Assembly: GCA_013399305.1 (NCBI GenBank)
Contig: VXAI01000013.1
Location: forward strand, 9,369,531-9,433,530
Length of the DNA: 64,000 nt
Origin: Rostratula benghalensis
Lineage: Eukaryota; Chordata; Aves; Charadriiformes; Rostratulidae
Direction of reading: 5' to 3'
Shown: piece by piece, positions 24,401-37,155 of the stretch
Numbering within the stretch: the stretch's first letter is position 1
How the letters are laid out: every line of letters starts with the position of its first letter
Position numbers and translations under genes: made by a program
The notes under the pieces: model-generated
The model's database searches: none
What the model saw: the letters and a program-made list of their open reading frames with translations, nothing else
What the model was told of the DNA's origin: nothing

Positions 24401-27400
24401 AGTCTTTCCTATATGTTTATGCAGATCTCCTGCAGGATCTGAAAATACCCACTAAAATTTGAAGTATTTTAAAATCCATTCCTATCATCAGTTATACACT
24501 GAACTCTTCATCTTCTGGATTTGGATCGACATTAAGAGCTAGAGAAATATTCCTTATATTTCTCATGCAGATTTATTCCAAGTTTTACTCAAAAATATAT
24601 TGACCAGCAGTACAAGCTTAAACTGAACTGCAGGTGAATAGACCGGCACGAAAACAAAGGTAAGACCCATGTCCAAATAACTCCTTGCACAGCTAGCTGT
24701 CTGCTGTCCCAAAATAAACGGTATATACGAGATAGATAATGGCAGGCACAGGCTAACTGTACCAGGCAATCTGCCAAGAAAGATACAATGTTGGATTTGG
24801 GACAATCAGAGGGAATAGTTTGTCAGCTGTTGTTAAACTAACACCCAAGCTTGAGGAGGTTAAATAGATACTGGTAATCTTGTGTTAAGTAGTTCTTGTG
24901 GCAACTATGGCTGGGAATATTTTTCTCTAGCAATCCCCAGCGGCAAGTGTGCCACCTACTTTCTCTGATATTCCTTCCAGCATTATCTGCCCTTCTCTTT
25001 CCACCATCAGACTGCCACTTGACACAGGGACGCACCGCAGGATCTGACGAGACCACTGCTGAGCAGCTTGCTCTTATTTTACACGAGCAGCATCAGACAC
25101 AATTCAGTCAGGGTTCTCCAAAAGGCAATGTCACTGACAAGATCATAGGAAGAATGGAAGTTTTGTTTTTTTCACCCACCTCATTTCTAAATGGTTTTGA
25201 TCCTCATCACCTGAGAGGAGATCACTCACTAGCACACAGTACTGCTACAGCGCTGTGGCACTCCTAGACTGTGAGGTTGCAAAAGGTTTCTATAAAAGGA
25301 GAGATGTGAGAAATTCCATAAAATTTCATTTGGTATTTATTTTCTCCCCCTTTCTCTTTTTACTCTTCCTTTTGCCTCTAACTCTCCCTTTTGCTGAAAG
25401 TGGTCCCCCCTCCCGCTGCCCTGTGAGGAACAGGACACTGGCACGGAGCCAGGAGGGACAGGAGCAGAAGCAGCAAGCATTCAGTGACAGCCGGGATGCC
25501 TCCTTGTCACCTTAGGCAATGCTGAGACACAGGAAGGGCTCAGACGGGATGGAGCAAGGGTCAGCAATGCTGAAACCAAAGGTACAAGGGCACATGGTTT
25601 GAAAAACAGACTAGGACTGGTAATCTCTGGAGTCTGGGAGAGACCAGACAGTAGAAGCACTTGTTTATTTTGAAGGGATGATTTAAACTGTTATACGAAA
25701 GAAGAAAGACCTAATCTAAAAGTGTGACCACCACTGTGTCTTCCTCTTGTGAACCTACCTGTCTGCTCCTGGGTGATGTAAACAGGATGACACCCTTGGG
25801 ACATCTTCAGACCCAAAATTTCCCTTCTGAACTTTGGCAGATTAGGATGTTAAACATTCAGATACACTCTGGAGTTTTCTAAGAGAGTTTGATATTTTTT
25901 TGGTTTTGTTATATTGGCTGGTATAAATTTATTTCACAAAGCAGTGCAAGTCACCTTTTGAATAACAGCTATTTGTATCGTGTACTTCATTTTACACATG
26001 CAGAGCACACAGTGGGTCTGGGGCGTAAAGGCAAGGTTTCCAGAGAGAATGGATTTACACAATGACTTAAGCCACTCTACAGTGGGGCTGAAGCACTCCT
26101 AACTTCCATCACCTTCCACCTGCAGATTCCCACTCCTTCCTTGTGCTGACTTAAATATTTGCGCAATTCCAAGGTGAGACAGATCAGGGAGTTCAATTAT
26201 TTGAAAACACTTCTGAAAAACTAGTGATCAACTTTTTAACAAAACAGGGACATCCCTGCCAGGGCAAGAGAGGAGTAGAGAGATGTGGCCTGGATAGAGG
26301 TGGGACCACACAGTCGCGATGTGCTTTGGTTCACCCTGTGCATCTTGGGGCACAGTTTGATGAACCCATCTTCCAGTTATGGAGGCAGCAACAGCACCGC
26401 CTCCCCATTCCCAGCTCTGCCCACCAAGCTGTGCCAAGATCTACAGGCCCAGCTGTGCTGGGGAACTCTTCTGGTTTGAGAAATCCCCTAAAAATGTACT
26501 GTCATTCAGACAATCATTCTATCACCAAACGACCCCTCCTCACCCAGAAAGGGGCATTGGGGAAAACAAGGAACCCTAAGTACTCAAATATAAATAGATT
26601 TAATAGGATATGGCTAAATAATTATTATTAATAATAAAGAACCAGTATTGATCTCAATACTAACACCAGATATACAAGAATTATACGCAGTCTGTTATAT
26701 CATCAGGGAAATGTGGGCTCCCAGCAGGGGATGGCAAATGTAGGACACTGCCAGCACCATGGCTTCAGGAGGAAGGGAAGTGCTCAGGGGTCCAGCACTA
26801 AGGCAAGAAGTTCCCTGGGCTGCCACCATCAAGGAACAGACAAACTTCTCAGTAAACTCTCTTGATTTTTAGTGAATGTGACGTTCATAGTATGTAATAA
26901 TACTGTTGGCCAGCCTAGGTCAAGTGTCCAGGCCTCACTCCTCCTCATTGCACCTGGTAAGGCCCGAAAACACCAAGACCTTGAATTCTACATAGCCTAG
27001 CTCACTATAAAGTAAATATTTTTATTAATTCAGGCACTAGAGTCTCCTAAATGTGTAGTTTACCCAAGCATTAGAGGAGAAGTTGGTGTTGCTCAACCCA
27101 TGACAGGAACTAGATGAAAAGTAGCCTAACAAAATAAAAGCTGTGTTCAACTTTTAGAGAGTCCACCTTGCAGACCCACAAACAACTGCACGAACATCTT
27201 CAGAGGTACAGCAACGAGGAGAAGCAACCACAAGATGCTTACGCCAGCGATACAGAAGCATTTATCACCCTGTGATCTAATTAGGCCATGGGCTCCAGCA
27301 GTCAAAACCTATCAGGTATCACTGCAGCCTACCAAGTGCCATCATCTCCACCTGCCTCCATCTCCATTACTTTAGTTAATACAAAGTCTCCTCCATCTCC

Positions 27401-28899
27401 AGCCTACAAAGAAGCCCAAAGACGCCACACTACAAATGAGCTGGAAGTGCAGCCCTTGGGGCACAGGTGGGGACTCTCTGAGAGCAACACAGAGACGAGG
27501 ACAGCCTGCAGAAGGGCAGCAAGGACCATAGCACAGAAATGCAGCAGCTGCTGGTCTTGATTTACGTGTCTTAGAGAACTGGGCCCCGTTACTCAAGTGG
27601 ATGTACACCAGTCTGGCACGCTTTGTCCTATTCTTGCTCTATCAGTACATGGGTATGCACTCACTCGTAACTGATCTTCTAAACAGCCCGTTGTTAGTAT
27701 TTAAGTTATAAAGTGAAAACTAAATCAAAGTAAAAGCTAAGTTTTTTGGCCTTAAGATTAAATGACTTTTTTTTAAAATCCAAAAAGAAACCCTAAATTC
27801 TGCTTTACATCACTCTTCATTTTAATCATATTTGATCTGTACAATATATTTATCACATTTTTTCCAGATGACATGGCCATGCTTTAGTTAATACAAAGTA
27901 CAAAACTTACATACACATTGTCTTCATCATTCAGCACACACAGAAAAACAATTGTGGTCCATCCATATTGTGCACCTTTTAGTATTTTTGTTTAATGGAC
28001 ATAGCAGGGTAATCATTAAATGAAACCTTAATACAAGCTGTCAGTTTGTAAACAGAGCTGCAAATATGGTATGACTGAATTCACAATTCAATAAATTCTG
28101 TTTTTTATATTTAATAATTTTAGATTTGCTTACATATTTATTTTCCCCACAATAAAAAAATAAAATTAAAAAACCCACTTAGAGAAAACAGGGAAAATAC
28201 CTTATCTGCATTTCTCTTGCAATTCCATTTGGACAACAGCATTTCCTAAACATGGCCTATTCACTGCTGGATATGTAATTACCTTCAGTTCATAGTCTAG
28301 ACGTTAATGCTTTCGTAGTATTTAAGACTCCTTGTAACATGCTTGCTGCTTTAAGTAAGCAAGGCTAAATCTTGACCAGATAAATTAGCAAAGAATGCAA
28401 TAAAAGCTGCAATAAAAGAACTTTATCCTCCAAACCTTCAAGTTGCTGCTAAATGAGATTTCTTTGAAATGCAGATCAGTTGAACTAGATTAGTGAATTT
28501 TAGCTCCTGTCAACATCATAACAAAATACAAATACAATTGTTCACTGGCCTTATCTCCATGCTTCCATCTGCTGCCTTGTTATTTACTTTCCTTGATTTA
28601 CTATGCAGATCTAAATAAGACACATCAAGGAGGGCTTACAACACAATGGCTTCTTAAGCTTTACATCAAGGTATTTGAAACTGAAGCCCTGAAAGGGCTG
28701 CCATCAAAGACATATCTCTAATGAACTTCCATATCAGAGAAGGTTTGGTATTTAATACTGCTGTGAAAAGAAAAAGCTACAAATCAGAATGGCCTATGAA
28801 GAAAAATGTCTGCAAATCTTGATGAGATTAGCACCTACCAGAATTAATATCCCAATAAAAATGATATCTGGTTCCTTGAAGAGTTAAAACTTCCAACCT

Positions 28900-30220
28900 T
28901 TGCAAAAATAATGCCTAGTGTCAGAATGGGAAAAACTCAGATGACAAGGTCGAAAGGTCAGGGCGGTATTCTTTTTTCTCCACAAAATGTTCAAAAAAGA
29001 TTTTTGCTGGTGGCTTATTAAGATACTGTTGACAAACTAGCCTTGGAATGAAATAATTAACACAGTCGACAGCGCTACTATGGTACTTTCCGCAACAGCA
29101 GAATTTTACAGTATCTTTAAAAAAATTAGCAACAACTTCATGGTGAAACAACATAATCTAAAATGACAGCATGCAACATTTGTTCATCAATTTTACTATT
29201 TCCCTTTCTCCCCCACAGCAATCTATGGCAGTGCAGGATAAAATCTTCTGTCAGTTTGCTTAAAAAAACAATCCTTAAGTGCCATTTCTATTACATGCCA
29301 CAACCCTGCTTACAAAGTGCAATAAATGAAGGAAGAACTTTCCTCCTCGTGATTTCAACTCTCTATGTATCTGACAGATTAAACAAATATAAACAGCTTA
29401 AAAGTTTCCACAACCCACGTGTAACCTTGCGCAGTAAACCATCAACTCTCGCAACGTGCTGCCGTTTGACAGCAGGCTTTTTTGCTAGGCGCAAAAGTAC
29501 ATAAGCAAATGATACTTTTCTTTCTTAAGAAAGCATTTCAATCATTTATGTTCTTCTATAGCAAGGCAAGATCCCACAAGCGTGTTCCGTACCGTGGATC
29601 AATCAGCTCCAAACCGAAGTAGACATGTTGTATGCTCCAGTGCCCGGAAATCATGCTGCAGGCTTCCCAGATGATGAAAACGGAGGTATGCAGTGTAGGG
29701 GAGCCCCACATGGCACCCGCTAGCTCCTGGGCATGTCAAACTTCACAACTACCCTACAGTCAATGACAGCAAACACCTTCCCTTTTCTTCTCGCCTCCAA
29801 ACATGTACTTGTCTTTCTACCCTCCTTCCAAATTACAGGCAGTCTTCCAGAAACAAAGCCCCCAAACAGAAGCAGCGTCCCATGGCTACACTGCAGAAAC
29901 CACAGTTGTCTTTTTGCTAGATTTCATTTCATGCGGGCTGTGTTCCAGGCGTTCTTACAGCCACGGGAGACCACTACCTTTCCCTGTTTAATGAAATGAC
30001 AAAACAACAGATTTGCATATGTAGAAGCAGGTGCTGTAACAGGTTTGACTACTCTTGACCTAAAGCATGTAAAAAAGATTTATCAGCAACAGCTGTCCCT
30101 AAGGTACTGGGGCTCTGACGGACAGTCAAAACTTTACCATCTGCACCGCCGTGTGTTAAAAATGACAATCTGAATTAAAAGCTGGTCAACAAATCTCATA
30201 TAACTAATGCCTTCCGTATC
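28900..30220. other. CpG-retaining zone in AT-rich background
   Basis: CpG dinucleotides are noticeably denser here than in the surrounding tens of kilobases. Examples are GTCGACAGCGC near 29066, six CpGs between about 29417 and 29492, seven or more between 29581 and 29720, and several near 29940 and 30120-30150. The density is far below that of a classical CpG island. Such patches can be conserved exons, enhancers kept unmethylated in the germ line, or younger inserted sequence. No repeat family is recognised. Confidence 0.4.
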
Positions 30221-32029
30221 CCCATCCATATGTTGAATTCCCCAGATACACAACACTTGGATAATCCATTATAAATACCAATCTTGAAATCTAAATAAAA
30301 TAAGACAATCCAGGAGATGTGAAAACTAAGTCTGTGGGAATTGCTACTTATTCACAAAGCAACTGTTTAAATAATACTTTGAATGTATGTAAGCTTCAAA
30401 TGCTTCAACAATTCTACGTAATGATAGAAACATCTATTCTTTTAAAATAGCATTATATCTCTTTTCAGAATTAAAAAATAGCTATAAATACATAAGCTAA
30501 TTTGAGGATTTACAGTGCCACAGCACTGTTTAGCTTGTGGATTATTAACCAATACAATTTTTGTTTAGCTTAACTTCTCAGAAGCCTTTTTTGAATGCCT
30601 TGACCAAAAATCTGATTTGATAGCAAAACACTTCAGAGCATCTCTGTGTTCTCTGCGCAATTAAGGCATCACAGCATTTGTGATTTACATTCTGTTTTTT
30701 CCATATGATGAGGAACTGTGTTTTTTTCCCCCAGACCAGAGGAAGGAACCTGGGAGTCTGAACATGACCCCTTGGTGAACACAGTGACTTGTTCTGGAGC
30801 TATGCTAGCAGAAGGTAGCACCATATGCCCCGAGCCCCAACTTGGATGCTCTTTCTACAGTCTAATGTGCTTGTCAAAAGATGTTAAAATCACAGATTTA
30901 CTTTCTCTGGATATACTTTGTTATTGTACAAAGAGAGAATAATACAATTTATTATGACTTATATGGACTAGCATCCAAATATACTTTCACTGGTTTAAAC
31001 CGCGAGATCTTTTTTTTATGGGTGAACAGTTTCTGAGGTGTTCAACATCACATCAATCTTATCCTGATACCAATCACAGCTATTGTAACTCTTATTGATT
31101 ACAAAATAACTACATTCTACACTTTAGTATTGATAATTTTCCTTCTTATGCAAGTGTGGAAAAATACTGCTCATCATCTGAAACTGAAAGAAAATTACTG
31201 ATCTTTGCTCCAATGAATTTCACTTTTTGTAAAAAAGACTCGAACACTACAGATTTTATCACTGCCATCCAGGCAGGAAAATTACTAAAATAAGAAAAAA
31301 ACAATCCATGGAGCACATATTGGAAGAAAATTTAAAGTAAAAGAAAATGTGCTTCACAACATTTCTAATGATAATTTTAAAATGTCATGGCACATGTAAA
31401 TTCATTCACTTTGTGTTTTGTCCTTTAGATTTTAGAAGAAAGAGAAGCATTTTATTTTGAATATATAAATATACACAGATACATATTTGCCAGCACTGCT
31501 GAAAGACAGGATGTACTTTTTTTCTCAAGTGAATAATAAGACTATCTTGTAGAATTTTGTGAGATTCAAGTGATCGTTCAAACAGTTACAATTTCATGCA
31601 AAAACAAGGCAGACTTGAAAGAAAAATACAATTTATTTACTCGCTAAGTTGTAACTGACTGTTGAGAGCTACAGTGATCCTCTCAAGAGCATAAATATTT
31701 AGACAAATTTAAAAATGTGTATTATATACTTGACAGAATGTATTTACATGACAGCTCAGAGCTTGAGCAATCTGATCAGAAATATTTCCCCTATAAAACA
31801 AAGTCAAGTCAGAAAAAAAAAAGAAAGCAGCTCAGGCATGTAAAGAGGCTTGAGATTAAAAACATAACCATTTAGAAACAGATTAGCCATTTAAGTGTTT
31901 GCGTCAAAATTGTGATAACCTTCTTCCTACTTCCCGATTCACTGGATCCTATGTATGAGTTTATGAAAATTGGAGATGAGCAGCGTAAGGCATTAACTCT
32001 GTGTCTTCTTTTACTAATCCATTTAATTG

Positions 32030-32390
32030 CCTGCTCGTTATCTGCCGCCCTCTTGCAGGTGCTATGGCCCAGGCAAGCAGGGGTGCCTTGGTATTGCATG
32101 GCACGGTGGGGATGCCCAGCTCAGCCAGCCACTCCACCCAGGGGACAGTCCGAAGCCGGGGTAGGAGATCAAGACTCTCCTGCCTGACAGAAAGCTGGAA
32201 GCCATCTCCCTGCACAACACTGCTGAGGTGAGGTCCAAGAATGACAGAAAAGGTGGAAATAAGTCTTCCATGACCTGCTGGCACTTAGGGCCAAGGGCAG
32301 ACTCTCACCATCTCCATGGAGCACAGCTCTCCCCAACACAGCCACCGTGGAAGCTGAGGGCTTATTCACCCCTCTGTGACCAACCATGCA
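32030..32390. other. GC-rich block of unknown origin
   Basis: About 360 bases with GC clearly above 50 percent by eye, in flanks near 35-40 percent. It holds overlapping open frames on both strands and splice-like sites in both orientations (see findings). It ends about 90 bases before a CR1 copy. I do not recognise it as CR1, LTR or satellite sequence. Confidence 0.5.
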
Positions 32391-32478
32391 TTACCTTGCC
32401 GTAATTTAAACAAATTACGTATTTTGAGATCAGATATTGTGTCTCAGGGTTTATCCTACAAAGCAGCAACAAGCACAT

Positions 32479-32767
32479 TCATAGAATCACAGAATCATAT
32501 TATCATAGAATCATAGAATGGTTTGGGGCTGGAAGGGACCTTAAAGATCATCAAGTTCCAAGCCCTCTGCCATGAGTAGGGACATCTCCTGCTAGACCAG
32601 GATGCTCAAAGCCCCATCCAGCCTGGCCTTGAACACTTCCAGGAAAGGGGCATCCACAGCTTCTCTGCGCAACCTGTTCCACTGCCTCACCACCCTCACA
32701 GTGAAGAATTTCCTCCTGATATCTAATCTAAATCTACCTTCTTTGAGTTTAAAAGTTACCCCTATCA
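32479..32767 (-). mobile_element. CR1 LINE 3' fragment
   Basis: Minus-strand avian CR1. Five reversed 3' terminal repeat units (CATAGAATCA-like, 32479-32519) are followed by 'tttggggctggaagggacc', 'aaagatcatcaagttcc', 'cttgaacacttccaggaaag' and 'aagaatttcctcctgatatc'. In translation the minus strand gives the conserved ORF2 end VRVVRQWNRLRREAVDAP. It is 5'-truncated at about 290 bases, the commonest CR1 state. It is among the younger copies here, judged by its intact tail. Confidence 0.95.
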
Positions 32768-35700
32768 TCGAGCTCAATTTTAAGACACCACCACGACATG
32801 ACTGCCAGGGGAACCCTCCTGCCAACAGGAGTCCAACCCCAAGAGACCTGGGACCTCTGTTTGGTTAAAGCCAACTAGCAAGGTGTGAGAAACACGGGTA
32901 CAGAAAAAAAAATCTGGTAAATAAACTCACAGGCATAAATTCCCACTCTATTCTTTACTTTTCAAAAGGGAGAGGGGCTTTGTAAGGAAAACAAGGACAG
33001 CTCAAGGCAGCCATGGGACACTTCAATGAGAACTGCTGCCACCAAGCAGCAACTCACCAGAAAAAAGGTGTGAAAGGTTTGTAATACGTGTATTGAAAAG
33101 CTATCACGTGAGCAACTTGGAGAACCATTTACACTCTCACTAGGGAAAACAGCTACCTCAGGAGAAATACTTAGATTAAAAGAAGATGGCAAAGTGGAAA
33201 CAAGAGGTATAAACAAGGAGTGGACCCAGCGCCAAACAGTAAACTGTAAATGCCTGATGCCTGGTCAAAGAAATTAGGTTTGGACTATCTTTACTCACCG
33301 GTATGCAATCCTAAAATCAGATTCATCCCACCCAAATTTAAACACAATAGAATACAGTTGCTACCTAACATGGAGCTCCCAGCAGAGCCTGTGGTTGTCC
33401 CCTGTAGGGGAAGCCAGAGGGCTTGCTGTCCCAGTTAAAGAGCATCACGGCAGTACCTGATGTTTGGATGGACAAATTCAGCCACAGTTAGGATGACAAC
33501 AAGAGGCAGTAGGCTGCAAGAACAATTTCTTTTGAAGAGCAAATGAACTGTTGGATACTTTTCTAAACATAATGCAATCTGAGTTAAAAAACAGTAATTC
33601 AACTCTCAATCATAGATCCAGTTTCACACTGAATACATCATAAAGCATAGATTATGTTACATGGATTTTTTTTTCACGTCTTTTGGACTGCTTAAAATAC
33701 AGTGACTATTGCTGTTGAATTCTGTGAACTTTAGGGTATCTGTTAAGTCAGCTATTTCACTAACAGAACAAAACATGTTTAGTTACACTTAGCTGTATTT
33801 TTCACTGTTTAAATCAATTAAAGGTCAGGAAACTGGTGAAAAAAGGCTGAGAATCTTTGTTTTAAAAAGCCATAATATAAAAAGCAAAACCCTGGCACAT
33901 ATGGACACTATGTATTTGTGGACTACAGAAAACCATAATACTTGCCAAACTATAAAGCAATCATTTATACTTGAATTTTGGAAACTGTTGCCTTTTGTAA
34001 GAAGATGTGTGTCTCATAATGCACACAGAATGGTTTCTTCACACAGACTTGTTTACTTAATGTATTAAGTAGCATACAGAGGTAATCTTTATGCTTTCAG
34101 CACATAAAATCCAGATTATTTAAATTTTATATTAAAATAAGATGCCAATGAGAGAATTTTCAGATATTAATCTCCCTGCTAAAGTCTATTTCCTTATTGT
34201 TTACAGACAGAAATACTCTTTCAAATTTTAAAAGTGGGAATCTTAAAAAGTGGTGAAATACAATTATAAAATGTTCTTTATTTGCAATTAGATTCCAAGG
34301 TTGCAGAATATCTGTCCCAATTTTACAGAACTGCTTAAGGCATCTGCCAACCAAGTTTCAAGAGGATTAGCTGTAATGAAAATGCAACATATGTAAATAC
34401 AACCACGTATTTAAATGTCAACTATTTCAAACACAATAGGAAAATTATAAATTCAAAGTTATCTTTCCAAACATATAATTCTATCAACTCCTTCCACGAA
34501 AGACAAAAACTTGGAAATGGTATTTTTATACTGTACAAAACACACAATGTGGAAATACATTGTTAGCCTTCTTAATGTATCTCAGTATTTAACTGAATAG
34601 GGATTTTTTTCACAAACCCACAGCATACTCCACGTTTAACACCAATTCCACATACTTCAGATCCACCTTGTATGTTCAGGAGAATCTTGGTCCGTGTGGT
34701 AAAGTGAGCAAAAATAAGGTATGCTATGAAGTTTAAAAAAAAACAATGTGCACTTTGTGCACTTTGGGTATCTTGTTTACTTGACATGATGTATAATAAT
34801 AGCACACGAGAAAGAACGCAATTACGTGAGAAAATAAAACCATGCAGCTAAAACTCCTCTGACTTCAGACACATTTTTCTCATCTCTGGATGTGGTACAA
34901 CCTTGCTGTGAACTATTAGGTTTCCACTACTTAGAGACAGACGGTTTCATACTGCTCAACAGAGATTACTGCTGTCTATCTAAATAGGGCTTACAGTGGC
35001 ATCAGCATATTTTATTAACTCAGAACCATAAATCCTATTCTTGTATGCTCTCAAAGACCAATACTCCTAGGGTCAGTTAAATTTACAACAGCATGGCATC
35101 TACCAGGAGGAAGCTTCAAAGTAAGGATACGCTCCTTTCCAACAGCCCCCGGAAAATTTGGGTAGCTATTGAAAGTTTAAAACACGATACCCCATCCTTG
35201 ATATTAAACTACAGTTTACCAAGTAGATTTTAGCTGACTGCAACGCTACTCAGTATCCCAAAACACTCTATAATGCCTCACAACACAGGTTTTCTTTGTG
35301 GTTTAAGAATTCTCCCTCCTTTGCATGATAAGCATGTACCTGCAGGCTAGCAGATCTTAGCATCCACTCTTCTGTGACTGGGACTGTGAACACCTGTGAA
35401 GGAAAAATCTATACATTTTTGAGCAACCAAGGAATACTCCTTTATATTCCATTGCATATCAGTACATGGAAGTGCTCTTATTAGCACCAAAAATTCGCTT
35501 TTGAGTATATCCTCCAAACTTGCTGAGAAACACAATTATACCCTGCATACATACTGTTACGGGCTGGATAGCAAGATGAAAACAGAGAAGACAAACTCAA
35601 GAAGCAGCCTAAATAATACAGAAGTTTTCCTTTATATTCAAACTCTATAACTAAAAGATCATTTTAAATACATGGCTGGTGTCTACTCACATGCACTTTT

Positions 35701-37106
35701 TTCTACTCCCTCTGAATAAATGGACTAACTGTCATAGGTGACTCCCAAACAAAATTTTGACATCACAGTAAGCAGTGATGCCGTTGTCAAGATAAACACT
35801 GCTGTTGGTGGCTTTTTTCACTGAGGTGCACCAAACATCATCTAGCCCCAAGCAATCTTCAGAAATACAAATCACATCTTAGTGCCTCCTCGGGGGAAGA
35901 ACCAGCCTTGGCATCTCCCTCTGCATCGTTCAGTGACACTGAACTCTGCAGGGTAGTCAGGCAGTTTCCACAATTCAAGAAAAAATGAAGCAGTGCACAA
36001 CCCTTTGCTGAACTCAGAAACACTAGAAGAAAACAAATACCTTACTCTATGAATTTCTCTATTTTTCACCCTTTTGTTTCTCCCCAGTAAGTATCCTTAC
36101 TATCCCCTTGTCAGAGCAGACTGCACGCACTGGGGAGAGTGTCCTTGAGTCCTTTTCCAAGAATGGCTGATGAAGGCAGAATTAATCCATACATAGCAAT
36201 AATTATTAACGTGTTGTTATTATTATATATCTATAAGGAAATAAGTCAATGACTCCTTAAAGATCCCTTCCTTTTGCTATAACCAGCCTTATTTAAAGGC
36301 TGTTATCAAGGTTCTACAATTCGGAGATATGATTTCAAAGTAATAAACCAATTTTAAACAAGATGTCAAATTGCAGACCGTTTACTATTTTATCATATTT
36401 TTATTGCAACACAACACTATTCAGTGGAAATTCACTCTCAAATAGCGACTTAACAATTCAATGCTATCACTGCTATGAAGTGAAAAACAATGAGCTTTGA
36501 AGCCATTTGATCTCCTCATATCAAAAGTGCAGTTTTGTACCGATTTCAGAATCTACTCAATTTGCAATTTTGCAACAAAAAAGTAAAGAGACTACAAAAA
36601 GCAAAGTGCCAGAAGTAAACATTTTGATCAACTTAATTCTCTTTTAAAAAACAAAACTCCTGCTGTTCTATTTTAGAAAAATACCTTGACATTTAAAGAC
36701 AAGGTAATAGCATGTGTGTGATTTGTTTACATCAGATAGAAATAAACCCCTCCTAAATGTAAAAAGCACAAAGTTTTCTTTTGGAAGCTTATGAATCGCA
36801 TTTAAGCAAATGCTTAAAACACTTAGAAGAGCTTTGGACAATTTAGCAACCTCATCAGTATAGGTGCTCTGACACCATGGTAGTGTGCATCATATAGAAT
36901 ATATAGACATCTGATAAAGAAGCACAAACTCTAACACGAGCATGCAATTTTACCTTATAGAAAAAAAGAAAGGCTGCAATTATATGGCATGTAGGTGTTG
37001 CAATACCATATGGTGTATCACCAGGAAATGGCAGAAGTGCAGATTTGGGAACATTGATGGCTTGCTATGATGTGCACGCCAGCAAACATACCATTTGGAA
37101 GGAACC
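32768..37106. other. Unannotated unique sequence
   Basis: No gene or interspersed repeat recognised in 4.3 kb. A small tandem duplication of TGTGCACTT lies at 34746-34765. Frames are short and AT-rich. Confidence 0.55.
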
Positions 37107-37155
37107 AATAAAGTGGTTGGCCCTCAGGAAAAAAAAAAAAAAACAAAAAAAAAAA
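37107..37155 (+). other. AATAAA plus poly-A, candidate retrocopy 3' end
   Basis: AATAAA at 37107-37112 is followed 16 bases later by 15 A residues, one C and 11 more A residues (37129-37155). Signal, spacing and tail match the 3' end of a polyadenylated RNA copied into the genome. I could not identify the parental transcript in the upstream sequence, nor a convincing target-site duplication. An accidental A-run remains possible. Confidence 0.35.

Larger units (their letters stand above)
21489..32478. other. Unannotated, mostly unique sequence
   Basis: No interspersed element is recognised in this 11 kb. Segments with higher GC lie at about 24890-25560, 26220-26480, 27100-27600 and 32030-32390, and a zone with retained CpG lies at 28900-30220. 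An exact 18-bp word occurs twice 512 bases apart (27370 and 27882). Several open segments that follow acceptor-like sites are discussed in the findings (22294-22497, 29562-29685, 30735-30942, 32059-32227, and minus 28921-29157). None matches a protein I recognise, so none is called as a gene. Confidence 0.5.

Noticed and set aside
25291..25298. TATAAAAG, a perfect TATA-box match upstream of a moderately GC-rich segment
   Set aside because: Single short motif with no initiator, CpG island or downstream gene; expected by chance several times in AT-rich DNA.
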